Shown in pieces: positions 34,399 to 42,936 of a DNA stretch of 64,000 nt. Made by a program: the position numbers and the translations under genes. Numbering within the stretch: position 1 is the stretch's first letter; each line of letters opens with the position of its first letter. Origin of the DNA: Azophilus sp965214305 (GTDB lineage: Bacteria > Pseudomonadota > Gammaproteobacteria > Pseudomonadales > Azotimanducaceae); assembly GCA_965214305.1 (NCBI GenBank), contig OZ243949.1, forward strand, positions 1,860,001-1,924,000, read 5' to 3'. The notes under the pieces were generated by a model. It worked only from the letters and a program-made list of their open reading frames with translations, was not told where the DNA came from and did not search any database.

Positions 34399-34485
34399 TG
34401 GTGCCGAGGAGAGGACTTGAACCTCCACGGGGTTACCCCCACTAGCACCTGAAGCTAGCGTGTCTACCAATTTCACCACCTCGGC
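34399..34485 (-). tRNA. tRNA-Leu (anticodon CAG)
   Basis: The reverse strand folds into a type II tRNA. The acceptor stem is GCCGAGG/CCTCGGC, and the D-arm TGGTGAAATTGGTAGACACG is followed by the anticodon stem CTAGC/GCTAG with loop TTCAGGT, giving CAG. A long variable arm (GGGGGTAACCCC) and T-arm GAGGTTCAAGTCCTC come next, with an encoded CCA. This is standard for leucine tRNA. Confidence 0.95.
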
Positions 34486-34529
34486 AAAGACGTGGTTTGG
34501 CGCAAAATGCGAGCGCAATGTACTGCATG

Positions 34530-34699
34530 GCATGCATGAATGCCATCGAAATGTCGCTGTCGTGGCGCACATCGCCCCGGGCCGCGCTGCCGAATAAACG
34601 GTAAACAACGCCGAGCCGGGTGCCTTCCCGCCGTAGCGCCTCTATGGCCCGAATCAATTGGTTTGACTGTTGGTTTGATACCACTACAATACAGGTCAT
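34530..34699 (-). pseudogene. MNT-type nucleotidyltransferase, N-terminal remnant
   Basis: The reverse strand reads NQLIRAIEALRREGTRLGVV then YRLFGSAARGDVRHDSDI, the GSx(10)D nucleotidyltransferase signature, and breaks off exactly after DSDI. It continues into unrelated sequence and the tRNA-Leu. About 50 residues remain. It may mark the end of a deleted accessory segment beside the tRNA. Confidence 0.6.
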
Positions 34700-34832
34700 G
34701 CCCCTTGGGCGTTACAGCCTTCCCGAGATTCGGGAAATCTTGTCTTGATCGCCAGAGTCTGAAGCCAGTGTTTCGTCAAGCCTCATACGTCGCATCAGCG
34801 TTCGTCCCCCGGTTCGGGGCAAGACACTAGGC

Positions 34833-35744
34833 ATGCCCACGGAAAGCGCAAGCGAACGATTTGCCGATATTGATCGCTGGTCCACCCTCAGCGCCGTTAG
34901 CGCCATGTTCGAGGCGCAATTGTCGGCGATCGCGGCGGTTGGCCCGGCATTGGCAACAATCGCGCAGGCGGCGGAAGCAACCTCGGCACGACTGATGGAC
35001 GGAGGTCGCCTGATCTATGCGGGGGCCGGTACCTCGGGAAGAATCGCCATCCAGGATGGTGTCGAGTTGACGCCGACCTTTGGCTGGCCGACGGCACGGG
35101 TTGCATACGCCCTGGCAGGTGGCCGGGACGCCCTGATTCGCAGCGTGGAACTTGCCGAAGACGATGCGGAAGCGGCGGGGCGCGACCTTGACGAGATCGC
35201 TATCGCGAAACAGGACGTGCTCGTTGGCGTAACAGCCAGCGGGCGCACACCCTACACCTTGGGCGCGATTGACAAAGCGAACGAGGCGGGTGCGCTCACC
35301 ATCGGCATTTCGAACAATCGTCCCGCCCCGCTCTTGGACAGGGCGCAAATCGGCATCTGCGCCGAAACCGGCAGCGAAGTGATCGCCGGCTCCACGCGCA
35401 TGAAGGCCGGCACCTCGCAGAAAGCCATTTTGAACCTCTTCTCGACAGCCACCATGATCGGCTGTGGGCGCGTCCATCAAGGGCTGATGGTCGATATGGT
35501 GGTCTCCAATCAGAAGCTTCGGACGCGGGCGGTGAAGATCGTCGGACAGCTTGCGGGCGTTAACAGGACGGCCGCGGAAAAAGCGCTCGATGCCGCCAAC
35601 GGCAACATTAAGCTTGGCGTGCTTTGCGCGGCTGGCACGGAGCCGGAGCAGGCCGAGCGGCTGCTGCGTATACACAAGGGCATATTGCGCGATGCGCTTC
35701 GCGATTTGCGGGAGGGTTTGGCATCGGCGGGAAGCGCCCAGTGA
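34833..35744 (+). CDS. murQ: N-acetylmuramic acid 6-phosphate etherase
   Basis: This 303-residue SIS-fold enzyme contains SARLMDGGRLIYAGAGTSGR near residue 55. TFGWPTARVAYALAGGRDAL and GVTASGRTPYTLGAIDKA follow, then AETGSEVIAGSTRMKAGTSQ with the catalytic Glu region. These are all hallmark MurQ blocks, and the length matches the family (about 300). It splits MurNAc-6-phosphate into GlcNAc-6-phosphate and D-lactate in cell-wall recycling. The stop overlaps the start of the GntR regulator gene by 4 nt, and nagB and nagA follow, so the products feed straight into the next enzymes. Confidence 0.96.
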   Translation: MPTESASERFADIDRWSTLSAVSAMFEAQLSAIAAVGPALATIAQAAEATSARLMDGGRLIYAGAGTSGRIAIQDGVELTPTFGWPTARVAYALAGGRDALIRSVELAEDDAEAAGRDLDEIAIAKQDVLVGVTASGRTPYTLGAIDKANEAGALTIGISNNRPAPLLDRAQIGICAETGSEVIAGSTRMKAGTSQKAILNLFSTATMIGCGRVHQGLMVDMVVSNQKLRTRAVKIVGQLAGVNRTAAEKALDAANGNIKLGVLCAAGTEPEQAERLLRIHKGILRDALRDLREGLASAGSAQ

Positions 35745-36458
35745 TTAATCTCTCATCAAGCAAAAGCAGCAATACGCCGCTCTACATCCAGATAGCCAGG
35801 AGTATTCGCGAGCAAATCAACGAAGGCCAGATCGCGACGGGCGACGCACTGCCGTCGGAACGCGACCTGTGCGAACTCACCGGCGCCTCGCGCGTCACAA
35901 TCCGTAAAGCCCTCGGTCAACTCATTGAGGAGGGTTTGCTTTGGCGCAAACAAGGGTCGGGAACCTTTGTCTCCGAGCGCATTGTGGTGCCGGCAACCTA
36001 TCTTGGCGGATTTACCGAGGATGCGCGCGCGCGGCGAGGCGCCCAGTTCAATTTGGTTAATCAGGAATTGCGCCAATCCAACACGGGAAGAGGCGATGAT
36101 ATTGAACATATCAATGTCGTCCGTGGTCGCGCGTCTTGGCCGTGTCCGGCTGTCGGGCGGTGAGCCGCTTGCCATCGAACATGCGGTTGTCGCTGAGTCC
36201 CACCTGCCGCCACTCGAAGAAATCGGCGATTCGCTGTACGCGGCGCTCGACACCAAGGGAAACAGGCCGCAAAAAGGCCGTCAGAAAGTGCGTGCGTCCC
36301 TCGCCTCGCCAACCGAGGCGGGGCTCTTGTCGATCCAAGAAAACAGCGAAGTCTTGCGTATTGAGCGCGTTACCTGGCTTGATGACGGCACCGTCATTGA
36401 ATGCACGCGCTCCGCCTATCGCGGTGATCGGTACGAGTTTGTCACCGACATCACTTGA
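35741..36458 (+). pseudogene. GntR/UTRA transcriptional regulator with frameshift
   Basis: From GTG 35741 the frame gives an N-terminal winged helix: TPLYIQIARSIREQINEGQI, then LPSERDLCELTGASRVTIRK and RKQGSGTFVSERI. It shifts near 36020. The first frame ends its homology at YLGGFTED, and the second continues MRARGEAPSSIWLIRN, then VARLGRVRLSGGEPLAIEHA, the UTRA ligand-binding domain, to 36458. Loss of two bases in the GAGGATGCGC stretch would explain it. The intact protein would be a NagR/PhnF-like repressor responding to an amino-sugar phosphate. It may be inactive, making the operon constitutive, or the break may be a read error. Confidence 0.8.
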
Positions 36459-36492
36459 TTACCCGGAATAGTACGAAAGCTGTTACCAAGCC

Positions 36493-37539
36493 ATGCCCGC
36501 TCGTTCTCTCAAGCAATCCGTCACCAAGATGTATCAGGAAGCCGGTGAAGCGCCTGCAAACATCGGCAAGCAACGCACGCGCAATGCCGCCTTGACCCGA
36601 ACAATAGCCGGAAAACTCAAGCGCATCGCGCCAAGGTTCATCCTGACTTGCGCGCGTGGCAGTTCCGACCATGTCGCGACCTATGTGAAGTATTTGTTTG
36701 AAACGCAAATGGGCTTGGCTTGCTGCTCGTTCGCACCCTCCGTGGCATCGGTGTACGGAGCGCGTATCGATGCAAGGGAGGCGGTTTGTTTCGCGATTTC
36801 CCAATCCGGCAAAAGCCCGGACCTGTTGAGCGCGACGCGGGCCGCGCAAGCGGGCGGCGCCTATGTGGTGGCTGTCGTGAACGATGAGAAGAGCCCGCTT
36901 GCCAATCTGGCGGACGCTGTTCTGCCAATCTGTGCAGGCCCGGAACTCAGCCTGCCCGCTACCAAATCCTGCCTGGGTGCGCTGTCCGCGCTCTATCATC
37001 TGTGCGCGCAGTGGCGGGGCGAGGAGGCCATGCTCGGTGCGCTCGCGGGGCTGCCGGAAGTGCTTGAGCAGGCCTGGTCGCTCGATTGGCCGGAAGCTTT
37101 AGCGTTGCTGCACGGTGCCCGGCAAGCAGTCATCCTAAGTAGAGGCGTCGGTCTTGCCGCGGCCCAGGAAGCCGCCCTGAAACTGAAGGAAACCTGCATG
37201 ATGCAGGCCGAAGGATTCAGCGCGGCCGAGGTGCGCCACGGGCCCATGACGATTATTGACGAGGCGATCCCGGTGCTCGCCATCGCCACCTTCGACGCTG
37301 GCCAAACAAGCATCAACAGCGTTTCGGCCGAGCTACTCGGTCGCGGTGCCTCGGTTCTCGTCACCGGCGAACCCGTGGCGGCGGCAACCTTGCTACCGAT
37401 GCCGCGCGCATCCGATTCGAACCTGCAACCGCTGGTGTTTTTACAGACGTTTTACAAGTTCGCCAATGCCTTGGCGTTGCAACGCGGACTCGACCCGGAT
37501 CATCCCAGGAGTCTCAACAAAGTGACAAAAACAGTCTAA
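36493..37539 (+). CDS. nagB-II: glucosamine-6-phosphate deaminase, SIS type (NagB-II)
   Basis: This 348-residue protein has two SIS domains: FILTCARGSSDHVATYVKYL with AISQSGKSPDLL in the first, and VILSRGVGLAAAQEAALKLK with AEGFSAAEVRHGPMTIID in the second. This is the GlmS-like isomerase half without the glutaminase domain, as in the NagB-II described from Shewanella. It converts GlcN-6-phosphate to fructose-6-phosphate and ammonia. It lies between the regulator and nagA, which supports this over a glucosamine synthase role. Confidence 0.9.
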   Translation: MPARSLKQSVTKMYQEAGEAPANIGKQRTRNAALTRTIAGKLKRIAPRFILTCARGSSDHVATYVKYLFETQMGLACCSFAPSVASVYGARIDAREAVCFAISQSGKSPDLLSATRAAQAGGAYVVAVVNDEKSPLANLADAVLPICAGPELSLPATKSCLGALSALYHLCAQWRGEEAMLGALAGLPEVLEQAWSLDWPEALALLHGARQAVILSRGVGLAAAQEAALKLKETCMMQAEGFSAAEVRHGPMTIIDEAIPVLAIATFDAGQTSINSVSAELLGRGASVLVTGEPVAAATLLPMPRASDSNLQPLVFLQTFYKFANALALQRGLDPDHPRSLNKVTKTV

Positions 37540-37548
37540 GGCCGTGGT

Positions 37549-38715
37549 GTGCGGGGCTTGGTGTTCACCAATGGACGCATCGTAACGCCGAACGGCATTC
37601 TGCGGGATGGCGCCGTTGAAGTATGGGAGGGGCTTATCGAGTGCGTGCGGCAGTCGCTTTCAGCGGATTGCGTGAACCGCGATTGCATCGACCTTGGCGA
37701 CGACTACCTGCTACCGGGCTTTGTGGACGTTCAGGTGAACGGCGGCGGCGGATTGCTCTTCAATGACCACCCAAGCGCGACGACGGCGCTCAGGATAGCC
37801 GAGGCGCATCGCCCCTTCGGCACAACCAGCCTGTTGCCAACGTTGATCAGCGACGACCTTGACAAGGTGGACCAGGCCATCAAGGCCATCGATGAGGCGG
37901 TTGCGCGAAATACCCCCGGTATTGAGGGCGTACACATTGAGGGGCCGTTTCTGAGTGTGGAGAAAAGAGGTATCCACAACGAGCGCAAGTTGCGGCAACT
38001 GACAGATGACGCAATCGCGATCCTAACCTCGGCGGAACACGCCCAAGTCGTCGTGACGCTCGCGCCCGAGTGCGCCGAACTTGAGCAGATCAGGCGGCTC
38101 GTGGAATGCGGCATCAAGGTCTGCATCGGTCATACAAACGCGACCTATGAGCAGACCCGCAGCGCTCTTGCGGCCGGTGTTTCCGGGTTCACGCATCTCT
38201 TCAACGCCATGCCCACCATGCAGTCTCGCAAGCCGGGCGCCATTGCCGCAGCCTTGGAATCGAGCGCTTGGTGTGGGGTCATCATGGACGGTCGGCATGT
38301 GCATCCAGCGATGTTGCGCTTGGCTTTGCGGGCAAAATCCGACCGGCGGCTGATGCTCGTTACGGACGCCATGCCGGTCGTCGGCACCGATATGGATCAT
38401 TTCCATATCGATAACCGGCGCATCAATGTGGCCGATGGTGTCTGCCTCTCGGAGAACGGAACCCTTGCCGGCGCCGCCTTGTCCATGATCGATGCGGTGG
38501 GTAACGCCATGACCATGCTTGATCTGGACATCGAACAGGCATCGAAAATGGCAAGCGCAATGCCCTGTTCGTTTCTCGGCAACAGCGAGCGCCTGGGCAG
38601 CATCGCACCGGGGCGGCGCGCCGATTTACTGCGGGTTTCGCCAACCCTTGGGATTCGTCAAGTTTGGCTTGCCGGTGTCGAACAGCGGGACTGCCGGCAA
38701 CCGGCAACGGCATAG
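37549..38715 (+). CDS. nagA: N-acetylglucosamine-6-phosphate deacetylase
   Basis: This 388-residue amidohydrolase starts at GTG 37549. Metal and catalytic sites are visible: DVQVNGGGGLLFND, GVHIEGPFLSVEKRGIHN (metal-binding Glu), CIGHTNATYEQTRSAL and THLFNAMPTMQSRKPG (His ligands), and LVTDAMPVVG with the catalytic Asp. The C-terminus SIAPGRRADLLRVSPTLGIR is typical. It removes acetate from GlcNAc-6-phosphate, the product of MurQ and of GlcNAc kinase. It starts 9 nt after nagB-II, so they are cotranscribed. Confidence 0.95.
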   Translation: MRGLVFTNGRIVTPNGILRDGAVEVWEGLIECVRQSLSADCVNRDCIDLGDDYLLPGFVDVQVNGGGGLLFNDHPSATTALRIAEAHRPFGTTSLLPTLISDDLDKVDQAIKAIDEAVARNTPGIEGVHIEGPFLSVEKRGIHNERKLRQLTDDAIAILTSAEHAQVVVTLAPECAELEQIRRLVECGIKVCIGHTNATYEQTRSALAAGVSGFTHLFNAMPTMQSRKPGAIAAALESSAWCGVIMDGRHVHPAMLRLALRAKSDRRLMLVTDAMPVVGTDMDHFHIDNRRINVADGVCLSENGTLAGAALSMIDAVGNAMTMLDLDIEQASKMASAMPCSFLGNSERLGSIAPGRRADLLRVSPTLGIRQVWLAGVEQRDCRQPATA

Positions 38716-38719
38716 GGTA

Positions 38720-38796
38720 GTGGCTCAATTTGGCAAGGCTTCATTACCGCAGCCCAACGCGGGCGTGGTCTCTGCGGCAGCGGAAGGTGAAACTGG
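38720..38796 (-). repeat. dispersed intergenic repeat family 2, copy b
   Basis: This is the inverted copy of 13544-13619. On the plus strand it begins GTGGCTCAATTTGGCAAGGC and ends GGAAGGTGAAACTGG. It lies between the convergent nagA and kinase genes. Confidence 0.75.
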
Positions 38797-38827
38797 GCTA
38801 CTACCCGGCATAGCGCTATTGGATGCA

Positions 38828-39706
38828 TCAGGATAAGAAATCGGCGGGACAGGCCGAGCGAGCCAGTATGAGGGCGCCATCGAGTGGGTCGCCTTTGGCC
38901 TCGGTCAGTCGTGCGGCGGTTCGCTCACGCAGCCAAGGCTGCAAACGCCGTGACAATCCTCCGGCCAAAGCGCACCGAGAAGCACCCTTATCGAAAATGG
39001 TTTCAATAAAGCGCTCAACGTGCCTGACGGCGTCCTCCACAATCAAGCGCGCTATGGCATCGTTCTTTTCGGCGTAGTCCATGACCACGGGCGCGAAAGC
39101 CGCGTAGTCCTTGGGCGTCGCCTTGTCCATCCAATGGATCGCCCGCCCCGTATCGTGATCGAAATTCGCCGTCACCGCAGTGCTCAGCGGCGTCGGCTTG
39201 GTGCGGCCGTCCAGCGCCCGCAAGGCGTGCCGCATCGCGCTCAGCCCAAGGGCCGCGCCGCTGCCTTCGTCGGAAATCGGGAATCCGTAGCCGCCAATCG
39301 TGATAGCGGCATCGCCCATCTTTATGTACGCGACACTGCCGGTGCCGAGCACCAGGGTCGCTCCGTCCTCGCCGAGATGGGCACCCAGATTGGCAATGGC
39401 GGCGTCCGATTCGAAACGAACGGCATGAAAGGGGAATTCAAGTTGGGAAACCGCTCGCAACATACCCGGGCGGGAGACGCCGGCGATACCCATGCCCGCA
39501 CCAATCAACGGCATGTCGGCCTCGCTGAGCCCCGCTGCGGCAAGGGCCCCCCGCGTGACGGACAGCAAAGCCGCGTGGAGACTTTCAAGGCCGATACGGG
39601 CATTCGCGGCACCCGCCTTCGCTTCACCGAGCACGGTGCCGTCAAGGCCGGTCAAGCGCGCCCTAGAATGGCTGCCGCCCGCATCAATGCCAAGCAAATA
39701 GCGCAT
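38828..39706 (-). CDS. BadF/BcrA-type amino-sugar kinase (GlcNAc/MurNAc kinase candidate)
   Basis: This 292-residue ASKHA-fold kinase begins LLGIDAGGSHSRARLTGLDG (phosphate 1 motif). It continues AGMGIAGVSRPGMLRAVSQL, FESDAAIANLGAHLGEDGAT, LVLGTGSVAYIKMGDAAITI (phosphate 2) and CALAGGLSRRLQPWL (adenosine motif). The family includes GlcNAc and glucosamine kinases and the clostridial MurK that phosphorylates both MurNAc and GlcNAc. No AnmK or AmgK gene is seen nearby, so this enzyme may provide both phosphosugars for MurQ and NagA. It faces nagA convergently and is divergent to the TonB-dependent receptor. Confidence 0.88.
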   Translation of the reverse strand: MRYLLGIDAGGSHSRARLTGLDGTVLGEAKAGAANARIGLESLHAALLSVTRGALAAAGLSEADMPLIGAGMGIAGVSRPGMLRAVSQLEFPFHAVRFESDAAIANLGAHLGEDGATLVLGTGSVAYIKMGDAAITIGGYGFPISDEGSGAALGLSAMRHALRALDGRTKPTPLSTAVTANFDHDTGRAIHWMDKATPKDYAAFAPVVMDYAEKNDAIARLIVEDAVRHVERFIETIFDKGASRCALAGGLSRRLQPWLRERTAARLTEAKGDPLDGALILARSACPADFLS

Positions 39707-39721
39707 GATTACAGCCTTTCC

Positions 39722-39850
39722 TAGCCCGACTATCTCACTAACCGCTTGCCGCGGACACCGGAGCCTTCAGCCGGGGGGTGCCAGGGAGAGGGATACCCCT
39801 CACAAGAAGATGCATACGCCTCAGCACCCCGGCGACGAAAGTTGGTGAAA
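39722..39850 (+). repeat. dispersed repeat family 3, intergenic copy
   Basis: The blocks AGCCCGACTATCTCAC, TGCCGCGGACACCGGAGCC, ACCCCTCACAAGAAGATGC and CGACGAAAGTTGGTGAAA correspond in order to 27627-27736 inside addA. It lies just upstream of the kinase start, in the divergent promoter region shared with the receptor. Confidence 0.6.
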
Positions 39851-40035
39851 CAGGCGGGCGGGCGCAAACTTCCATGGGGAGGGCGTTTAGGGAGAGGAAA
39901 TTGTTTGATTCACAAAGCGCACTGATATTATATTGGTAATATACTTTTGGCAAACCAAAGTAAAACGTCTATAACCACGATACACTGTACGAATCCACCG
40001 ATTCAAACAGGTCTTATGAGACAAAGGAGAGCAGA

Positions 40036-42831
40036 GTGAACAATGTAAAAGTCTTTTTGCGGAAGGCCATGCCATTGGCGTTATTTTCCGGCTTCGCATT
40101 TGCCGTAAACGGGCAAGCGCAAGAATCCACACCGGGGGGGGGCGGCGGACAGGCTGACGACGACGCGCAAATCATTGAAGAGATTCAGGTGATCGGCTAC
40201 CGCGATTCACTGAAGAGGAACCTCAGTATCAAAAGAGGTTCCGACACCATTGTTGACGCCATCTCGGCGGAAGACGTCGGTCAATTCCCGGACCTTAATA
40301 TTGCTGATGCGCTGCAACGCATTACCGGCGTTCAGGTGGAAAAGGACGAGCGTGACGGCGAGGGCGTTCGCATCAGCATCCGCGGCACGCCCTCCCATCT
40401 GAACCTGGCTTTCCTCAACAACCAGCAAATCGCATCGGCAACGGCGAGCAACCGGCGCACCGAACTGCGCGACCGCAGCTTCAACTACTATTTGCTGCCC
40501 ACCGAGATTCTCGACACCGTGGAGGTGTACAAAACGCCGGAAGCCAACATCGACGAGGGCTCCATGGGCGGCACGGTCATTGTCAGAACCCGCAAGCCCC
40601 TTGATGCCGAGGCCAACTCGGGCGCCGTTCAGGCCAGATGGTTCCGTTTCGACAACGCCGACGAGAACGAGCCGTACATTTCCGGCTTGTACAGCTGGAA
40701 AAACGAGGCCGAGACGTTCGGAATCAACGCCGCTTTCGTAAGCCGAGACAGCGCCACGCTGATGGACTCCAAGCGCAACACCGCCGGCTATTTCGGTTAC
40801 ATTCCCTACGACGCCAATGACGGCCAGAGTGCCCGCTCGCCAGCCAGAGTGGGCAACAACCGCTACACCGCCGACCGCAGCCTGCAAACGCCTTTCGTCA
40901 CCTTGCAGTTCGCGCCGAGCGACGATTTGGATATCACCCTCACGGCATTGAATTCAGTGACGGAAACCGAATCCCAGGGCATTTACTCGTTCGGATTCAC
41001 CATTCAGGGGCTTTTTGGGCGCCTCGCCGCGCAACCCGCTTACCCGATGACCGAGCTTGGGTTTAGCGACGGCACGGTGGTTTCGGCCAGTCTGCCGAAC
41101 TGTTGCACCACGGTTAATTGGGGATCTGCCGTCTATGACACGGGTTTCTACGAGGACGAGGTGGAAACCACCGCCTTTGAATTGGAGACCACCCTGGAGC
41201 GCGACACCTACTCAGTAACGGTTCAGGCGGGCCACAGCTTCGCCGACGGGCTGGCCATCGACAAGGCCGCCCAGTTTTACGCCCCATCGACGCTTGGCTT
41301 CGACATCAGCTCGGGCATCATGGAATGGACGCACGATGCCGATCTGACCCCTGATGACTACCGGTTTTGGTACTCCCACATCAACACCATCCGCAACGAT
41401 TCCGATTCGACGTTCGTGCAGGCGGACGGCAAAATCGAGTTGAACAACGACTTCTTCTCGAGCATCGAAGCCGGCGTCAAGTATCGCGAGTACAACAAGG
41501 GCGCCAGCCGGGTCAAGCGGGATTTCGTTGAAGAGGGCACGCTGGCCCAGTTTGCCGGCCCGCTGCTCACCGGCTTTAACGTCGGCAACGCGCCAATGCA
41601 GCTGTACAGATTCAATGTCGGCGATTTTGAACGCTGGCAAAACAGCCAGCCCGAGGTGGCCGGCACCGGAAACAGCTCCTGGACCGACCCCAACGATCGC
41701 TTTGACGTGAGTGAGGATGTGGTTGCCGCCTACCTGAAGGTCAACTTCGACACGGGCGACTTCCGCGGCAATGCCGGTTTGCGCCTGGTAAGAACCAGCA
41801 CCACAGCGGAAGCATCGCAATACACCGGAAGGAATTTCAACGCGGAAAGGCGCAACGCGATCCGGCCTGTCGTGACTGAAAACGACTACACCGAAATCCT
41901 GCCCAGCCTCAACCTGAGTTATGTGGGTTTCGAGGATGTTGTGCTGCGTTTTGCGGCGGCGGAGGTCATGGCCCGGCCCAATTATGTGAGTATTGCGCCC
42001 TTTGAGACGCGCAACTGCGGCAGCCGAGGCTGCACCGGCTTCGAGGGCAACCCGGATTTGGATCCCTATCGCGCTAGCCAGTTCGACATCTCCGCGGAGT
42101 GGTACTTCGCCGACACCTCGTACCTGGCGCTTGCGCTTTTCCACAAGGATGTGAAATCGTTCATCGACATTGAGTCGTTCACGGCCACGCGCATCTACTG
42201 GACGGAGGTCAACGGCATGGAGGTTGAACAGTCCAGGGAGTTTGCCTTGGAGCGGCCGATCAACGGCGAGGGCCTAACCATCCAGGGGTTTGAGCTCAGC
42301 TACCAGCAAGAGATTGGGCTTGGTTTCGGTGTGCAGGCCAACTACACCTATTCGGATGCCGACCTTACCCAAACCGAAGCGCAAATGGACAAAGGTCAGG
42401 AGCCTGTTCTGTTTGGGCATTCGGAAGACACCTGGAACCTATCCTTGTACTATCAGCGATACGGTCTTACGGCCAGGCTGTCCTACACCTTCCGTTCCGA
42501 GTACGCATCAAACCATCTGCAAGGAGCCAGCGTCCTGACATCGACGCAGGCTGCAGCAGGCACCCCGGGGGGAGTGGGCAACGAGCTTGGGTTCGGGTTG
42601 GGCGTCAGCCGCGGCCTGATCGGCTACAAGGGCGATTTCGGCCAGTTCGATTTCAACGCCAGCTATCACATCACGGACAACATCGAGGCTTTGTTCCAAG
42701 TGATCAACCTGGGTGACGAAGAAATAGAGTGGTACGCAAGCAGAGAGGACCACACAGCCGACCAAGGGCGCCCGATCGGCCTGTACAACCACGGTCGCCG
42801 TTTTGCGCTCGGCGTGAATGTGAAATTCTGA
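40036..42831 (+). CDS. TonB-dependent receptor (amino-sugar/oligosaccharide type)
   Basis: This 931-residue outer-membrane receptor starts at GTG 40036 behind AAAGGAGAG. It has a signal peptide (PLALFSGFAFAVNGQAQE), a TonB-box-like IIEEIQVIGYRDSLKRNLSI and a plug with VDAISAEDVGQFPDLNIADA and LQRITGVQVEKDERDGEGVR. A long beta-barrel ends ...RFALGVNVKF with C-terminal Phe. This layout is that of the Xanthomonas/Caudobacter-type receptors used for sugars such as chito-oligosaccharides (NagP). Next to amino-sugar genes, it is the likely importer of muropeptide or GlcNAc-containing fragments. Confidence 0.9.
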   Translation: MNNVKVFLRKAMPLALFSGFAFAVNGQAQESTPGGGGGQADDDAQIIEEIQVIGYRDSLKRNLSIKRGSDTIVDAISAEDVGQFPDLNIADALQRITGVQVEKDERDGEGVRISIRGTPSHLNLAFLNNQQIASATASNRRTELRDRSFNYYLLPTEILDTVEVYKTPEANIDEGSMGGTVIVRTRKPLDAEANSGAVQARWFRFDNADENEPYISGLYSWKNEAETFGINAAFVSRDSATLMDSKRNTAGYFGYIPYDANDGQSARSPARVGNNRYTADRSLQTPFVTLQFAPSDDLDITLTALNSVTETESQGIYSFGFTIQGLFGRLAAQPAYPMTELGFSDGTVVSASLPNCCTTVNWGSAVYDTGFYEDEVETTAFELETTLERDTYSVTVQAGHSFADGLAIDKAAQFYAPSTLGFDISSGIMEWTHDADLTPDDYRFWYSHINTIRNDSDSTFVQADGKIELNNDFFSSIEAGVKYREYNKGASRVKRDFVEEGTLAQFAGPLLTGFNVGNAPMQLYRFNVGDFERWQNSQPEVAGTGNSSWTDPNDRFDVSEDVVAAYLKVNFDTGDFRGNAGLRLVRTSTTAEASQYTGRNFNAERRNAIRPVVTENDYTEILPSLNLSYVGFEDVVLRFAAAEVMARPNYVSIAPFETRNCGSRGCTGFEGNPDLDPYRASQFDISAEWYFADTSYLALALFHKDVKSFIDIESFTATRIYWTEVNGMEVEQSREFALERPINGEGLTIQGFELSYQQEIGLGFGVQANYTYSDADLTQTEAQMDKGQEPVLFGHSEDTWNLSLYYQRYGLTARLSYTFRSEYASNHLQGASVLTSTQAAAGTPGGVGNELGFGLGVSRGLIGYKGDFGQFDFNASYHITDNIEALFQVINLGDEEIEWYASREDHTADQGRPIGLYNHGRRFALGVNVKF

Positions 42832-42859
42832 AAACTTCCCAAGATAGCGCTTAACCGCA

Positions 42860-42894
42860 AAAGCCGCCGCTCCCTAGCCCGGGGCGGCGGCTTT
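42860..42894 (+). terminator. rho-independent terminator after the receptor gene
   Basis: AAAGCCGCCGC (42860-42870) pairs with GCGGCGGCTTT (42884-42894), a strong GC stem with a 13-nt loop followed by T-rich sequence. It begins 29 nt after the receptor stop. Confidence 0.85.
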
Positions 42895-42936
42895 CGCTTT
42901 GTTTGAATAGCTATTGCAAGTTTGTACAAGGGTTGG

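Noticed and set aside
36493..37539. The SIS-domain gene as glucosamine synthase GlmS
   Set aside because: It lacks the N-terminal glutaminase domain with its catalytic Cys. Its size and its position between the regulator and nagA fit the deaminase NagB-II.
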